64,000 nucleotides of DNA from a bacterium. Lineage in GTDB: Bacteria > Planctomycetota > Planctomycetia > Pirellulales > Pirellulaceae. Below, piece after piece: positions 8,173 through 17,333 of this stretch (the stretch's first letter is position 1; every line of letters starts with the position of its first letter). Under the pieces are notes generated by a model that saw nothing but the letters and a program-made list of their open reading frames with translations, was not told the origin of the DNA and ran no database searches. The stretch spans positions 620,001-684,000 of the forward strand of contig WGNR01000012.1 in assembly GCA_016124445.1 (NCBI GenBank). Direction: 5' to 3'. Position numbers and translations under genes: made by a program.

Positions 8173-11100
8173 ATGACCGTATCTGATTTCACGAAGCTTG
8201 CCGACAATACAGCCGATGCAAGCAAGTGGCTTTCTCAACTTAAGATTGTCGACGCGGCGCGGGGACGAGAGAATCTCAACAGCTTCGTACGTCTCAACCT
8301 GCCGCTGGACTTGCAGGTTTTCTTGTGCCAGCATCTTGCCCAGGCACTCCCTGCGTGCAGCGATCCCGACATGGCGCTGAACAACCTGGAGCGGCTTTTC
8401 ACTCGCAGCCGCAGTCCACTCAGCCTGGCGGCCATGCTGGAACGCGATGCAACTTCGCTGCACACCCTGATTCGCATCTTCAGCTCCAGTCAAAACCTGA
8501 GCGATCAGATCATCACCGATCCTGAAAGTTTCGAGCTGGTCCGCATTACCGACGGACAACCTGCCGCGCGGCAATACCTGGTCGACGAGTTGGCAACCGA
8601 GATCGGACAGCTTTCTGACGAAACGGCCATCATGAAAGCACTCCGCCGCTACAAACGGCGCGAGACACTGCGGATCGCCTATGGCGATTTGATCTGCAAC
8701 CAAAACATCGATACGGTCACTCGGCAGATCTCATTCCTCGCCGATGCTTTGATTGAGGCCGCGTATCAGGCAGCGCGCAAACTGGTCTCGATGCGTTTCG
8801 GTCAGCCAACCGCACGCAGCGGTCGCAACGGCCGTTCTTCCGCGCCGCGATTCAGTGTCCTGGCACTGGGCAAGCTGGGCGGAGCCGAGCTCAACTATTC
8901 CAGCGACATCGATCTGATGTTTCTGTATGACGGTGACGGCAACACCGACGGTCAGAAGTCGATCACCAACAAAGAATACTTCGAACGCGTCGGCCAACGC
9001 TTGATGAAATTGCTGACCGAGCCGACCGAGCTTGGTACGCCTTACCGAATCGACATGCGACTGCGTCCCGAAGGAAGCCGAGGCCCGTTGATCAATAGCC
9101 TCGAGGGTGCGCTGCATTACTACGACATCATGGGACGAACCTGGGAACGCCAGGCATTCGTCAAAGCCAGAGCCTGTGCCGGCGATCAATCGCTGGGGGA
9201 AGAGTTTCTCGAAAAGCTCGAACCATGGATCTATCGGCGCTACCTCAGTCGGGCCGACATCACCGGCATCAAGGCGCTCAAACGCCGGATCGAGAAGCGG
9301 GCCACCGCTGCGGGCGCGGTTGATGCGAACGTAAAAACGGGGCATGGCGGCATTCGCGACATCGAATTTGTTATCCAGTTTTTGCAGCTCCTCAACGGGG
9401 GCGATCTGCCGCAGATTCATACGCCCAACACGCTCGAAGGCATTCACACGTTGGAAGAGGTCGGTTGTCTCACGCTGCAGGAACGCACCATCCTGAAAGA
9501 CAACTACAGCTTCCTCCGCAAACTGGAACATCGCCTGCAGATCATGTTCGACCTGCAAACCCACTCGCTCCCCAGCGAGCCGCGCGAACGAACCAAGCTG
9601 GCCTTGCGAATGGGATACGTTGACGACCAGGATGGCACCGCACTCGACAAGTTCCAGGCAGAGTTTCTGGAAAAGACCGAGATCAACCGCAAGATCCTCG
9701 ATCACCTTTTGCACGATGCGTTTCCCGACGACGAAGAAACCGCGCCGGTCGTCGATCTGGTTCTCGATCCAGAGCCGACCGCCGACGCCATCGACGAAGT
9801 GTTGGCCGACTTCGGCTTTCACGATCCCAAAGCGGCCTACGAAAATCTGATGGCGCTCACACGCGAACGGGTTCGTTTTCTTTCGACCCGCCGCTGCCGA
9901 CATTTCCTGGCGGCGATCGCTCCGCAACTGCTCGAAGCGATCTCGCAGACGCCGGATCCCGATTCGACGCTGGTCAACTTATCCCAGGTAAGCGATTCGC
10001 TGGGCGGCAAAGAGGTGCTGTGGGAACTATTCAGTGCTAATCCAGCCACGCTGCACTTGTATGTTCGCATGTGTGCCGGCAGCCCTTACTTGTCGAACGT
10101 GTTGATCAGCAATCCAGGCATGATCGACGAGTTGATGGACTCGCTCATGCTCGATCGGCTGCCCAGTCGCCGTAGCTTAGAGCAGATGCTGCTGGAGCTA
10201 TGCCGCGGGGCGGAAGACATTATGCCGATCCTGCACAGCTTCAAAAATCTGATGCACTTGCGCGTCGGTGTGCTCGATATCTTGCGGCGGAAAGATTTGA
10301 ATGCACGTCTGCAAACACTTTCCGACGTGGCGGAAGTTTGTTTGCAACAAATCGTGTTTCGCGAGTACCGCCAGTTGGCCACTCGCTTCGGCGAACCCCG
10401 TCTGGCCGACGGTAAGCCATGTGACTTGATCATTCTGGGACTTGGCAAGATCGGCGGTGCCGAGCCGAATTATCACAGCGACCTGGACATCATTTTCGTA
10501 TACGAAGGGGATGGAAACACGGTCCCCGATGCGAGACACCGCGGCAGCAGCAGCACGACCAACCAGCACTTCTTCGGCCAGTTGGGACAGCGAATCATCA
10601 AGAGCGTCAACGAACTGGGGCCGTATGGCCGGCTCTACGAACTGGATCCGCGGCTTCGTCCGACCGGCAAGAGCGGCCCCATGGCGGTCACGCTGGAAGA
10701 TCTGCTGGAATACCATCAAAAAGGTCAGGGCGAATTGTGGGAACGTCAGGCACTGACCAAAGCGCGGCCCATCTTCGGCTCCGATTCAGGTTGCGAAGCA
10801 GCAAACGCAACGATTCGCCAGGCAATCAGCTGCCGCCCGTGGAAACCTTCCGACGCCACGGAAATCCGCCAGATGCGTGCCCGGATGGAAGAAACCGCCT
10901 CGAAAAACAACATCAAGCGCGGCCCCGGTGGCACGGTCGACATCGAGTTCGTCGTGCAGATGTTGCAGATGAAACATCTAGAGGAGTGCCCGGAAATCCT
11001 GGTACCCAATACGCTCGACGCGCTGAAGCTGTTGCACGAGAAAGGCTTTCTGTCGAAGGAAGATCACGACCACTTCCAGACAGCTTACGAATTCCTCCGC

Positions 11101-11295
11101 ATGGTCGAGGCCCGTTTGCGTTTGATGAACACGACCGCCCGGCACGATCTTCCCGAAGAACGGCTGGAAGTCGCTAAGCTGGCCTACCTCTTGGACTATG
11201 CCGACCCGGCCGCTTTGCTCAAGCAATGCCGCCAAATGACCCGTGAAACACGACGGCGATTCGATCAGATCTTCGACGCGGCCGCTCAAGGTTAG
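8173..11295 (+). CDS. glnE: Glutamine synthetase adenylyltransferase / adenylyl-removing enzyme
   Basis: GlnE attaches AMP to, and removes it from, glutamine synthetase in response to nitrogen status. The 1040-residue protein has the duplicated nucleotidyltransferase architecture: the N-terminal deadenylylase core with LGKLGGAELNYSSDIDLMF near residue 237, its GHGGIRDIEFVIQF segment near 393, and the C-terminal adenylylase core with LGKIGGAEPNYHSDLDIIF near 758 and GPGGTVDIEFVVQM near 917. Both metal-binding D-x-D pairs are intact, so both activities should be present. It is slightly longer than the E. coli enzyme (about 946). The gene is convergent with a P-II gene 35 bases away, and P-II is the known effector of GlnE. 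Confidence 0.96.
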   Translation: MTVSDFTKLADNTADASKWLSQLKIVDAARGRENLNSFVRLNLPLDLQVFLCQHLAQALPACSDPDMALNNLERLFTRSRSPLSLAAMLERDATSLHTLIRIFSSSQNLSDQIITDPESFELVRITDGQPAARQYLVDELATEIGQLSDETAIMKALRRYKRRETLRIAYGDLICNQNIDTVTRQISFLADALIEAAYQAARKLVSMRFGQPTARSGRNGRSSAPRFSVLALGKLGGAELNYSSDIDLMFLYDGDGNTDGQKSITNKEYFERVGQRLMKLLTEPTELGTPYRIDMRLRPEGSRGPLINSLEGALHYYDIMGRTWERQAFVKARACAGDQSLGEEFLEKLEPWIYRRYLSRADITGIKALKRRIEKRATAAGAVDANVKTGHGGIRDIEFVIQFLQLLNGGDLPQIHTPNTLEGIHTLEEVGCLTLQERTILKDNYSFLRKLEHRLQIMFDLQTHSLPSEPRERTKLALRMGYVDDQDGTALDKFQAEFLEKTEINRKILDHLLHDAFPDDEETAPVVDLVLDPEPTADAIDEVLADFGFHDPKAAYENLMALTRERVRFLSTRRCRHFLAAIAPQLLEAISQTPDPDSTLVNLSQVSDSLGGKEVLWELFSANPATLHLYVRMCAGSPYLSNVLISNPGMIDELMDSLMLDRLPSRRSLEQMLLELCRGAEDIMPILHSFKNLMHLRVGVLDILRRKDLNARLQTLSDVAEVCLQQIVFREYRQLATRFGEPRLADGKPCDLIILGLGKIGGAEPNYHSDLDIIFVYEGDGNTVPDARHRGSSSTTNQHFFGQLGQRIIKSVNELGPYGRLYELDPRLRPTGKSGPMAVTLEDLLEYHQKGQGELWERQALTKARPIFGSDSGCEAANATIRQAISCRPWKPSDATEIRQMRARMEETASKNNIKRGPGGTVDIEFVVQMLQMKHLEECPEILVPNTLDALKLLHEKGFLSKEDHDHFQTAYEFLRMVEARLRLMNTTARHDLPEERLEVAKLAYLLDYADPAALLKQCRQMTRETRRRFDQIFDAAAQG

Positions 11296-11330
11296 AGTGC
11301 AAGTCTCGTTCGACCTGCCGATTACGGTAC

Positions 11331-11702
11331 CTATTTCTTCTTCCGCGCCTCGTACTCAGCGAAGTCGATCATATCCGCCGCGAAGGTCATCGGCAGGACG
11401 AAGATTTTGCCGTCCCCCATTCGCCCGCTGCGAGCCACCGCGACGATCTTTCGCACGGTCTCTTCCACCCGCGAGTCATCCAGCCACATACTGATCTCGA
11501 TCTTTGGCAGAAAGGTGTGCGAGTATTCGCTCTCGCTGTACTCGTCCAGGTAGTTCTTCTGGCGGCCGAAGCCTTTCACCTCGCGGACGTTTAGCGCCTC
11601 AAGCGGGGCGCGACTAAGCGTTTCGAGCACTTTTTCGGCCAGGTAGGGCTTAACGATAGCGATGATTTGCTTCACGGACTTCGGTACTTTCGCTTCTGGC
11701 AC
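11331..11702 (-). CDS. P-II family nitrogen regulatory protein
   Basis: A trimeric P-II signal protein that reads ATP/ADP and 2-oxoglutarate. It has the P-II N-terminal strand (IIAIVKPYLAEKVLETL), the start of the T-loop GFGRQKN with Gln48, a tyrosine (Tyr60) at the position uridylylated in GlnB/GlnK, FLPKIEI, and the B-loop SGRMGDGKIFVLPM. At 123 residues it is about ten longer than GlnB, with a short extension at the start. The middle of the T-loop (YLDEYSESEYSHT) is unlike E. coli GlnB. It sits tail to tail with glnE. No amtB or glnD is in the window, so the target set is open. Confidence 0.93.
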   Translation of the reverse strand: MPEAKVPKSVKQIIAIVKPYLAEKVLETLSRAPLEALNVREVKGFGRQKNYLDEYSESEYSHTFLPKIEISMWLDDSRVEETVRKIVAVARSGRMGDGKIFVLPMTFAADMIDFAEYEARKKK

Positions 11703-11890
11703 GCGTTTTTAGCGGCAAATGGGCCGGATTGAATCGATGTTGCCGCTTACCTCTATAGTAAACGGCCCCAACCGGTGCACGCTAGAGCCGCTTCCGCTGA
11801 AACTTGTGCCCCACGGCCACGAGTATTAAAATCAGGCGGGCCTTAAAGTTGGGCCTATTTTGTTGTTAGATCCTCCGGAATCCCCCCGCC

Positions 11891-12544
11891 ATGCTGCCTC
11901 TGCGGCACCAATTGTTGCCTGCTTCGCTCGCAAAACGCGTCGTCACGCTTTTGCTGCTGGGTACGATGCTGGCCTGGGGGTCCGGGATTTCCGTTGCGGT
12001 ACCTGGCTTCAAAGACCCCAGTACACCGTTCATGTGCCAGGATCATGCCTGCTCGTGCCGAAACGCTACCGGCTGCTGGAACCACTGTTGCTGCTTCAGC
12101 CAAAGTGAAAAGCTGGCCTGGGCGCTGGAGCACAAAGTCGAGCCGCCGGAAACTTTCCTCAAGGCCGTGGCCCAAGAAAAGAAAGCCTCGTCAGAGTTCT
12201 GCGGCGAAAAAGAACTGCGGCCCGATGTCTACGCGGCGCTTTGCTCGTTACGAGGGTTTGATCGCCAGGCAAACAGTTCCCACGCCTGCTCAGCAGGTTC
12301 CAGTTGTAAGACCCATGCATCTGCTAAATCAACCGATGGTTCTTGCAACAATACTGTCTCGCTGGTCAATGCCATGAATTGCCATGCAATTGGCAGCGTG
12401 ATTCTGATGTTCTCGCCGGTTCTCGAGTTTGAGTTGGGATCAGGCGAGCTGGTTGCGATCAACAGCAACGCTTTGCAGCAAGATTCTCTCTTACGGCCTG
12501 ATTCTTACCAGGCCGCCCCGGAACCGCCACCGCCGCGGGTCTGA
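11891..12544 (+). CDS. Secreted Cys-rich protein with a CWxxCCCF motif
   Basis: A 217-residue protein with an N-terminal hydrophobic segment (residues about 17-38) that is a signal peptide or anchor. Right after it comes a dense cluster of cysteines, CQDHACSCRNATGCWNHCCC at residues about 49-68, followed by an EKLAWALEHKVEPP stretch and later scattered Cys (CGEK, CSL, HACSAGSSCKTH). The pattern suggests binding of a soft metal such as copper or zinc, or several disulfides. I recall similar planctomycete proteins but no function. It is followed by a DUF1559 pilin-like gene and a DUF4198 gene in the same direction and is likely part of that unit. Confidence 0.72.
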   Translation: MLPLRHQLLPASLAKRVVTLLLLGTMLAWGSGISVAVPGFKDPSTPFMCQDHACSCRNATGCWNHCCCFSQSEKLAWALEHKVEPPETFLKAVAQEKKASSEFCGEKELRPDVYAALCSLRGFDRQANSSHACSAGSSCKTHASAKSTDGSCNNTVSLVNAMNCHAIGSVILMFSPVLEFELGSGELVAINSNALQQDSLLRPDSYQAAPEPPPPRV

Positions 12545-12712
12545 CGTGTTCTGACAATTTCTTTGCTGGCCGAGCGCTGCTGCGCGCTTGGGTTGCCGCC
12601 AGATGCCGCGCTAAACCTGCGCACGTCTGCGATCGCTTCCCAAGTGCCAACACACGAGCGTTTTGTCTGCGCAACTTCTTTATGAACACATTATTTCTTT
12701 TTCAAGAGAACT

Positions 12713-13795
12713 ATGAGATCAAGATACGCATTTACCCTTGTGGAATTGCTGGTGGTGATTGCCATCATCGGCGTTCTGATTGCCCTTTTACTGCCGGCCG
12801 TGCAGCAAGCTCGCGAAGCGGCCCGGAGGATGACCTGCACCAATCACCTGAAACAATTGGGTTTGGCGCTACACAACTACGAATCGACGCACCAGGTGCT
12901 GCCTCGATTCGGCCAACGCGACGCCGACTTCTCAGTTCAGGCCCGAGTGTTGCCTTTCATCGAACAGGGCAACCTTTACAACCTGCTCGACTTCTCCCAG
13001 GTCGCGTTCACAGGAAGCTGGAGCGAGAAGATTCCTAACCCGAATTTCGTAGGTGCTTTCGCCACCGCGATTCCGATTTACCTGTGCCCCAGCGATCCAG
13101 CTCCGGAAACTACCACCGTCACGACCAGCGGCGGCCCGGTAACCTATGGCGGGCTGAACTACATGGTCAGCATCGGTAGTGGGACGGGAACGAATTACGA
13201 CTTCCGCTTTCCGACCGACGGTCCGTTCTACGAACCGAGCGGCGTGAAGTTTTCAGCATTGATCGATGGCCTGAGTAACACCGTCTTGATGAACGAGACG
13301 GTCCGCAGCGTTGGCCCGGATCAAACGTTACCTGCTGGTCAGGTGCCGAAGTTCCCCTATCAAATGACCCTTAACGGTTCGAGCGGCGTCAGCCCTACGC
13401 AAGGCAGCAAACGAGGCATGCCCGGCAGCGGCAATCCGTGGAGTAGCTACAACGACGCCAACGGGAACATCTCAGGCGCTGATGTTGGTTCGTTCTGGAA
13501 TCAGTTCACCAGTTGGCGTGGCGGCGAGAGCCCGGCACTGCGTGGCCGCGGCACAACCTGGGCTTTCAGCGGGGCAATCAATTCGGCGACCAACGGCTAC
13601 CTGGCGCCCAATAGCCGCACGCCCGATGTCGTCACCCACTTCACTGGCTACTTCGCGGCACGCAGCTTTCACCCAGGCGGCGCCAGTGTGCTGCTGGGGG
13701 ACGGCTCAGTTCAGTTCCTTCCAGAGACGATCAACCTGGTCACCAACCGCAGTTTATACAGCGGCAGCGGCGGCGAGGTTGTCGGCGAATACTAA
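12713..13795 (+). CDS. DUF1559 type IV pilin-like protein
   Basis: A 360-residue secreted protein with a type III-like prepilin signal: short basic leader, then AFTLVELLVVIAIIGVLIAL, with Glu at +5 of the predicted mature chain. Position -1 is Ala where prepilins usually have Gly. The helix runs into the family motif LPAVQQAREAARR (residues about 23-36), then a DUF1559 body with a Cys pair (CTNH near 38, YLCPSDP near 124) and the C-terminal HPGGASVLLGDGSVQFL motif near residue 322. The expected role is a pseudopilin of the planctomycete cell surface. It lies between a Cys-rich protein and a DUF4198 protein. Confidence 0.93.
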   Translation: MRSRYAFTLVELLVVIAIIGVLIALLLPAVQQAREAARRMTCTNHLKQLGLALHNYESTHQVLPRFGQRDADFSVQARVLPFIEQGNLYNLLDFSQVAFTGSWSEKIPNPNFVGAFATAIPIYLCPSDPAPETTTVTTSGGPVTYGGLNYMVSIGSGTGTNYDFRFPTDGPFYEPSGVKFSALIDGLSNTVLMNETVRSVGPDQTLPAGQVPKFPYQMTLNGSSGVSPTQGSKRGMPGSGNPWSSYNDANGNISGADVGSFWNQFTSWRGGESPALRGRGTTWAFSGAINSATNGYLAPNSRTPDVVTHFTGYFAARSFHPGGASVLLGDGSVQFLPETINLVTNRSLYSGSGGEVVGEY

Positions 13796-13830
13796 TTTCC
13801 TTCACTATTTCACGATAAGAGGTAAACAAT

Positions 13831-14631
13831 ATGTTACGACTACTTTCCCTGGCCTTAGTCGCTGGCTTGCTGACGGCAACGGCTTCGGCTCACGATACCT
13901 GGGTCGAAACCAACACCAACATCGTCTCCACCGGCGATGCCATCTACGTTGATTTGAAGCTCGGCAATCATGGCAACAATCACCGCGATTTCAAAATGGC
14001 GAGCAAGGCCAACCCAGCCGATGGCACATGGGACGTGATCGCGCCGGACGGATCGAAGTTCGATTTGACGAGCGTAGCGGTCGACCTGGGATATGCTCCC
14101 AAAGAAGGTTTCTGGAACGCCAAGTACGTTGCCGATGCCCCAGGCCTGTACCTCGTTTCGCACACGCGCGATTCGATTGTGAACCATGGGCATCCGGTCC
14201 GCAGTGTGAAGAGCGGTAAGACATTCTTCGTGGCGAGTGATGGCCGTTCGCAGATCCCTGGCAACCTGTCAGGCTATGATCAGCCACAAGGCCACGCACT
14301 GGAACTGGTGCCGACGACCAACCCGGTCGCACCGCTAGGGCCTGGCAAACCGATCGGGGTGAACCTGTTGTTTCATGGCAAGCCGTTGTCCGATACGGTC
14401 GTATCGTTCATTCCGCGTCGCGAAACGTTGAAAGAAGGCTTCGACGAAACGTACGAGCGAAAGACGAACGCCCAGGGCAAAGCGACTTTCACTCCCAAGA
14501 CCGGCGATCAGTACCTGGTGGTGGCTCACCTGGAAGAGCCCAATGCCCGCGGAGAAGGGTACGACAGCACAAAGTATAGCGCGACGCTATTAGTGATCGT
14601 ACCGGAACGCTGCCCTTGCTGCGGCGAGTAG
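13831..14631 (+). CDS. DUF4198 periplasmic protein (NikM-like)
   Basis: A secreted protein of 266 residues. The signal peptide ends in ASA and the mature chain begins with His (HDTWVETN), the N-terminal feature seen in DUF4198 and NikM/CbiM-associated metal-uptake proteins, where the free N-terminus and nearby His can bind nickel, cobalt or copper. Further histidines lie at HGNNHRD near residue 48 and NHGHPVR near 118, and the protein ends in CPCCGE. An Ig-like C-terminal domain (GKATFTPKTGDQYLVVAHLEE) fits the family. A strong hairpin follows directly, so it closes the three-gene unit. The metal identity is inference. Confidence 0.85.
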   Translation: MLRLLSLALVAGLLTATASAHDTWVETNTNIVSTGDAIYVDLKLGNHGNNHRDFKMASKANPADGTWDVIAPDGSKFDLTSVAVDLGYAPKEGFWNAKYVADAPGLYLVSHTRDSIVNHGHPVRSVKSGKTFFVASDGRSQIPGNLSGYDQPQGHALELVPTTNPVAPLGPGKPIGVNLLFHGKPLSDTVVSFIPRRETLKEGFDETYERKTNAQGKATFTPKTGDQYLVVAHLEEPNARGEGYDSTKYSATLLVIVPERCPCCGE

Positions 14632-14643
14632 GTGATTTCCCGG

Positions 14644-14674
14644 ATCCCTCTCCCAGACGCTTTGGGAGAGGGAT
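14644..14674 (+). terminator. Hairpin terminator after the DUF4198 gene
   Basis: A perfect 12-base-pair stem (ATCCCTCTCCCA with TGGGAGAGGGAT) around a seven-base loop begins 13 bases after the DUF4198 stop codon. It is followed only by TT and no real U-run, so it may be a Rho-independent-like terminator or a dispersed repeat element placed at a gene end. Confidence 0.65.
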
Positions 14675-14849
14675 TTCTCGGGGGATCAGGCCAGGTGCCA
14701 GCAGTGATACCAGGCCCAAATTTACTGGAATTCGACCATCACTCGGGCCGATTGCTTTACAGGTCTGAAAGACTCTGTCACGATGACCTTTCGGCCGCAA
14801 GCTTTCGCGGTCTTCTTTGCTTTCTTGATCTTCAAAAGGAATGCCCCGG

Positions 14850-15116
14850 ATGGCTAAGTCCTACACCAAACATCAGCAAAACATCATCAAGCGGTACTAC
14901 GACAACAAGGACGCCATCGCTACGCAGAAGCTGCAGGAAAATATCACCGAGCTTTACCTGGCTGAAGGGAAAAAGCGGGCCACCGTTTGGAAACGCATCA
15001 TCGGCCACCTGGAAAAGCTGGAAGTTCCTCAGCAGCAGATCGATCACCTGGTCAAATCAGACGATGCGACCCTGGTGGCCAAGTACCTGGAACGCTTGAT
15101 CGCCAAGCAAGACTAA
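14850..15116 (+). CDS. Small conserved protein of unknown function
   Basis: An 88-residue basic, helical protein beginning MAKSYTKHQQNIIKRYYDNK. I chose the ATG at 14850 rather than the one at 14841 because the AAAGGA box lies nine bases before 14850 but touches 14841. The central stretch LQENITELYLAEGKKRATVW looks conserved in related planctomycete proteins as I remember them. There is no signal peptide. It is followed after 19 bases by the Fe-type alcohol dehydrogenase gene. The fold and high Lys content would suit nucleic-acid or protein binding, but I cannot assign a function. Confidence 0.75.
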   Translation: MAKSYTKHQQNIIKRYYDNKDAIATQKLQENITELYLAEGKKRATVWKRIIGHLEKLEVPQQQIDHLVKSDDATLVAKYLERLIAKQD

Positions 15117-15135
15117 AACAAATCGACGCAGCATC

Positions 15136-16341
15136 ATGGCACAATCCTGGAGCTTCTTTTCGGCCGGGCAGCTTACGTTCGGCAGTGGTGCCCGGCACGA
15201 GCTAGGCCGGCACGCCGCCACGCGGCAATATCGCAAAGTGCTGATCATCACCGACAGCACCCTTGCCGGGCTGGGCATGGTCCAACCACTGGTAGACGAC
15301 CTCGGTAAGCATGGCGTATTAGCCCAGGTATTCGACGGCAGCGCAGCCGAGCCTGATCTGATGATCGCAGAAAACGCGGCACTCGCGGCGAATAGTTTTC
15401 ATCCCGATGCCATCCTTGGATTGGGTGGCGGCAGCAATATCGATCTGGCCAAGGTCACTTCGGTGTTGGCGACTCATGGTGGAAAGCCGCAAGATTACTT
15501 CGGCTGGAACCAGGTCCCCGCACCAATCATCCCCGTGATCGCGATGCCGACGACCGCCGGCACCGGTAGCGAAGTCTCGCAGTCGGCCGTGCTGACCGAT
15601 CGCGATACCAACATGAAAGTGAGCATCCTGAGCCAGTTCATGCGGCCGGCGCTGGCGATTGTCGATCCTGAGCTGACATTAACTTGCCCGAAGCAAATCA
15701 CTGCCGACAGCGGCATCGATGCGTTAACTCACGCGGTCGAAGCTTACATGTCGAAGCAATCGTCGCAAATCGCGGCGGAGCCTGGGGAACCGATTCCTTA
15801 CAGCGGATTGACGCCGATTGGCGAACTGTTTGCCGAAGAAGCGATCGCATTGGTCGGGCGATACCTGGTGGCAGCCGTCCACGAGCCGCATAACCTTGAA
15901 GCGCGCGAGAAGATGGCCTTGGCGGCATCGCTGGCGGGGCTGGCGTTTTCCAACTGTGGCGTGGCGGTCGTTCATGCGCTCGAATATCCGATCGGCGGCC
16001 GCGTGCACTGTAGCCATGGCTGCGGTAACGGTCTGCTGCTGCCGTATGTCATGAGATTCAACTTGCCGGAGCGTCAATCGAAGCTGGCTCGCATCGCCCA
16101 GCTATTGGATCCGATTATTGATTTCGGCGACGACATGGAAGGCGCGATGCTGGCCATTCGTCAGGTCGAACAGTTGAAGAACTTGATTGGCATTCCCGAG
16201 AAGCTTAGCGCTCTGGGGGTAACCGCCCAGATGCTGCCGGAGTTTGCCGACAAGTCGATCACGATTACGCGCCTCATGAATATCAATCCGCGCACTCCGA
16301 CTCGGGACGATTTGCTGCAAATCCTGACGGAAGCCCTATGA
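15136..16341 (+). CDS. Iron-containing alcohol dehydrogenase
   Basis: A 401-residue group III, metal-dependent NAD(P)-linked alcohol dehydrogenase. It shows the nucleotide site GLGGGSNIDLAK near residue 96, PTTAGTGSEVSQSAVL near 137, the metal-binding Asp and His in DSGIDALTHAVEAYMS near 192-207, and the His residues of VVHALEYPIGGRVHCSHGCGN near 276-297. These four ligands are all present, so the enzyme should be active. The family covers 1,3-propanediol, lactaldehyde and butanol dehydrogenases; the substrate is not decidable here. The next gene, a TIM-barrel isomerase, follows after 126 bases. Confidence 0.94.
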   Translation: MAQSWSFFSAGQLTFGSGARHELGRHAATRQYRKVLIITDSTLAGLGMVQPLVDDLGKHGVLAQVFDGSAAEPDLMIAENAALAANSFHPDAILGLGGGSNIDLAKVTSVLATHGGKPQDYFGWNQVPAPIIPVIAMPTTAGTGSEVSQSAVLTDRDTNMKVSILSQFMRPALAIVDPELTLTCPKQITADSGIDALTHAVEAYMSKQSSQIAAEPGEPIPYSGLTPIGELFAEEAIALVGRYLVAAVHEPHNLEAREKMALAASLAGLAFSNCGVAVVHALEYPIGGRVHCSHGCGNGLLLPYVMRFNLPERQSKLARIAQLLDPIIDFGDDMEGAMLAIRQVEQLKNLIGIPEKLSALGVTAQMLPEFADKSITITRLMNINPRTPTRDDLLQILTEAL

Positions 16342-16467
16342 GGCCAATCGTCCCGGTTGTTTGCTCGCGGCGATTGGCTTAGAACGTACGGTTCGTGTTC
16401 GTACTTCGCCCATGCCGGTCTACCCCAACAACTCGATCTCCTCACGTCACTACGGGAAGAAGGAACC

Positions 16468-17292
16468 ATGTTCCGCTACGCCATCTGCAACGAAACCTAC
16501 CAGGACTGGTCGCTCGAAACTGCGTTGGCGCATGCCAAGGACTCTGGCTACGAAGCGGTCGAGATCGCTCCGTTCACACTCGCCAAAACGGCTTACGACC
16601 TGACCGCCAAAGAGCGTGGCGTGATCCGCGGGAAGATTGAAGACTCGGAGATGGACGTTGTTGGGCTACATTGGCTGTTAGCCAAGACCGAAGGGTTCTA
16701 TCTCACCACGCCCGACGACGTGGTGCGCCAGAAAACAAGCGACTACTTCTGCGAGCTGGCTCGGTTGTGCCATGACTTGGGGGGCACGATTATGGTTCTG
16801 GGAAGCCCTCAGCAGCGCAATCTGCTGCCCGGCGTAAGTGAATCGGATGCGATGCGATTGGCTGCCGATTGCATTCGCAAAGCGATGCCGACGCTCGAAC
16901 AGAAGGACGTCACGTTGGCCCTGGAACCGCTCGGCCCGGCGGAAGGCGACTTCCTCAATACGGCGGAGAAGGGGATGGAGCTCATGGATCTGATCGATTC
17001 ACCCAACTGCAAGATTCATCTCGACGTCAAAGCGATGTCGTCGGAAGAAAAGCCGATTCCGCAGATCATCCGCGAAACAGCCCCGCACATTGCTCACTTC
17101 CATGCAAACGACCCCAACAAGCGGGGGCCCGGCATGGGCGATGTTGATTTCGTACCGATTTTCCAGGCATTGAAAGAGGTTCGTTACAATGGTTGGGTCT
17201 CGGTGGAAGTGTTTGACTACGCCCCGGGCATCGAATCGCTAGTCAAGGACAGCATCGCCTACATGCGCAAGTGCGAATCGGCTTTGACCTAA
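16468..17292 (+). CDS. Sugar phosphate isomerase/epimerase family protein (AP_endonuc_2 TIM barrel)
   Basis: The start at 16468 has a GGGAAGAAGGA box and gives the typical strand opening [14 protein letters not shown]. The 274-residue protein is a xylose-isomerase-like TIM barrel. Likely metal ligands are the Glu in LALEPLG near residue 152, Asp in IHLDVKA near 187, His in AHFHANDPN near 213 and Glu in VSVEVFDY near 249. Members act on sugars or sugar acids; planctomycetes have many copies. The substrate is unknown. It is followed by thyA after 41 bases. Confidence 0.9.
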   Translation: MFRYAICNETYQDWSLETALAHAKDSGYEAVEIAPFTLAKTAYDLTAKERGVIRGKIEDSEMDVVGLHWLLAKTEGFYLTTPDDVVRQKTSDYFCELARLCHDLGGTIMVLGSPQQRNLLPGVSESDAMRLAADCIRKAMPTLEQKDVTLALEPLGPAEGDFLNTAEKGMELMDLIDSPNCKIHLDVKAMSSEEKPIPQIIRETAPHIAHFHANDPNKRGPGMGDVDFVPIFQALKEVRYNGWVSVEVFDYAPGIESLVKDSIAYMRKCESALT

Positions 17293-17333
17293 ACCAAACC
17301 TCCAAGGCACGTGAATGGAAAACGGCCGAAACG

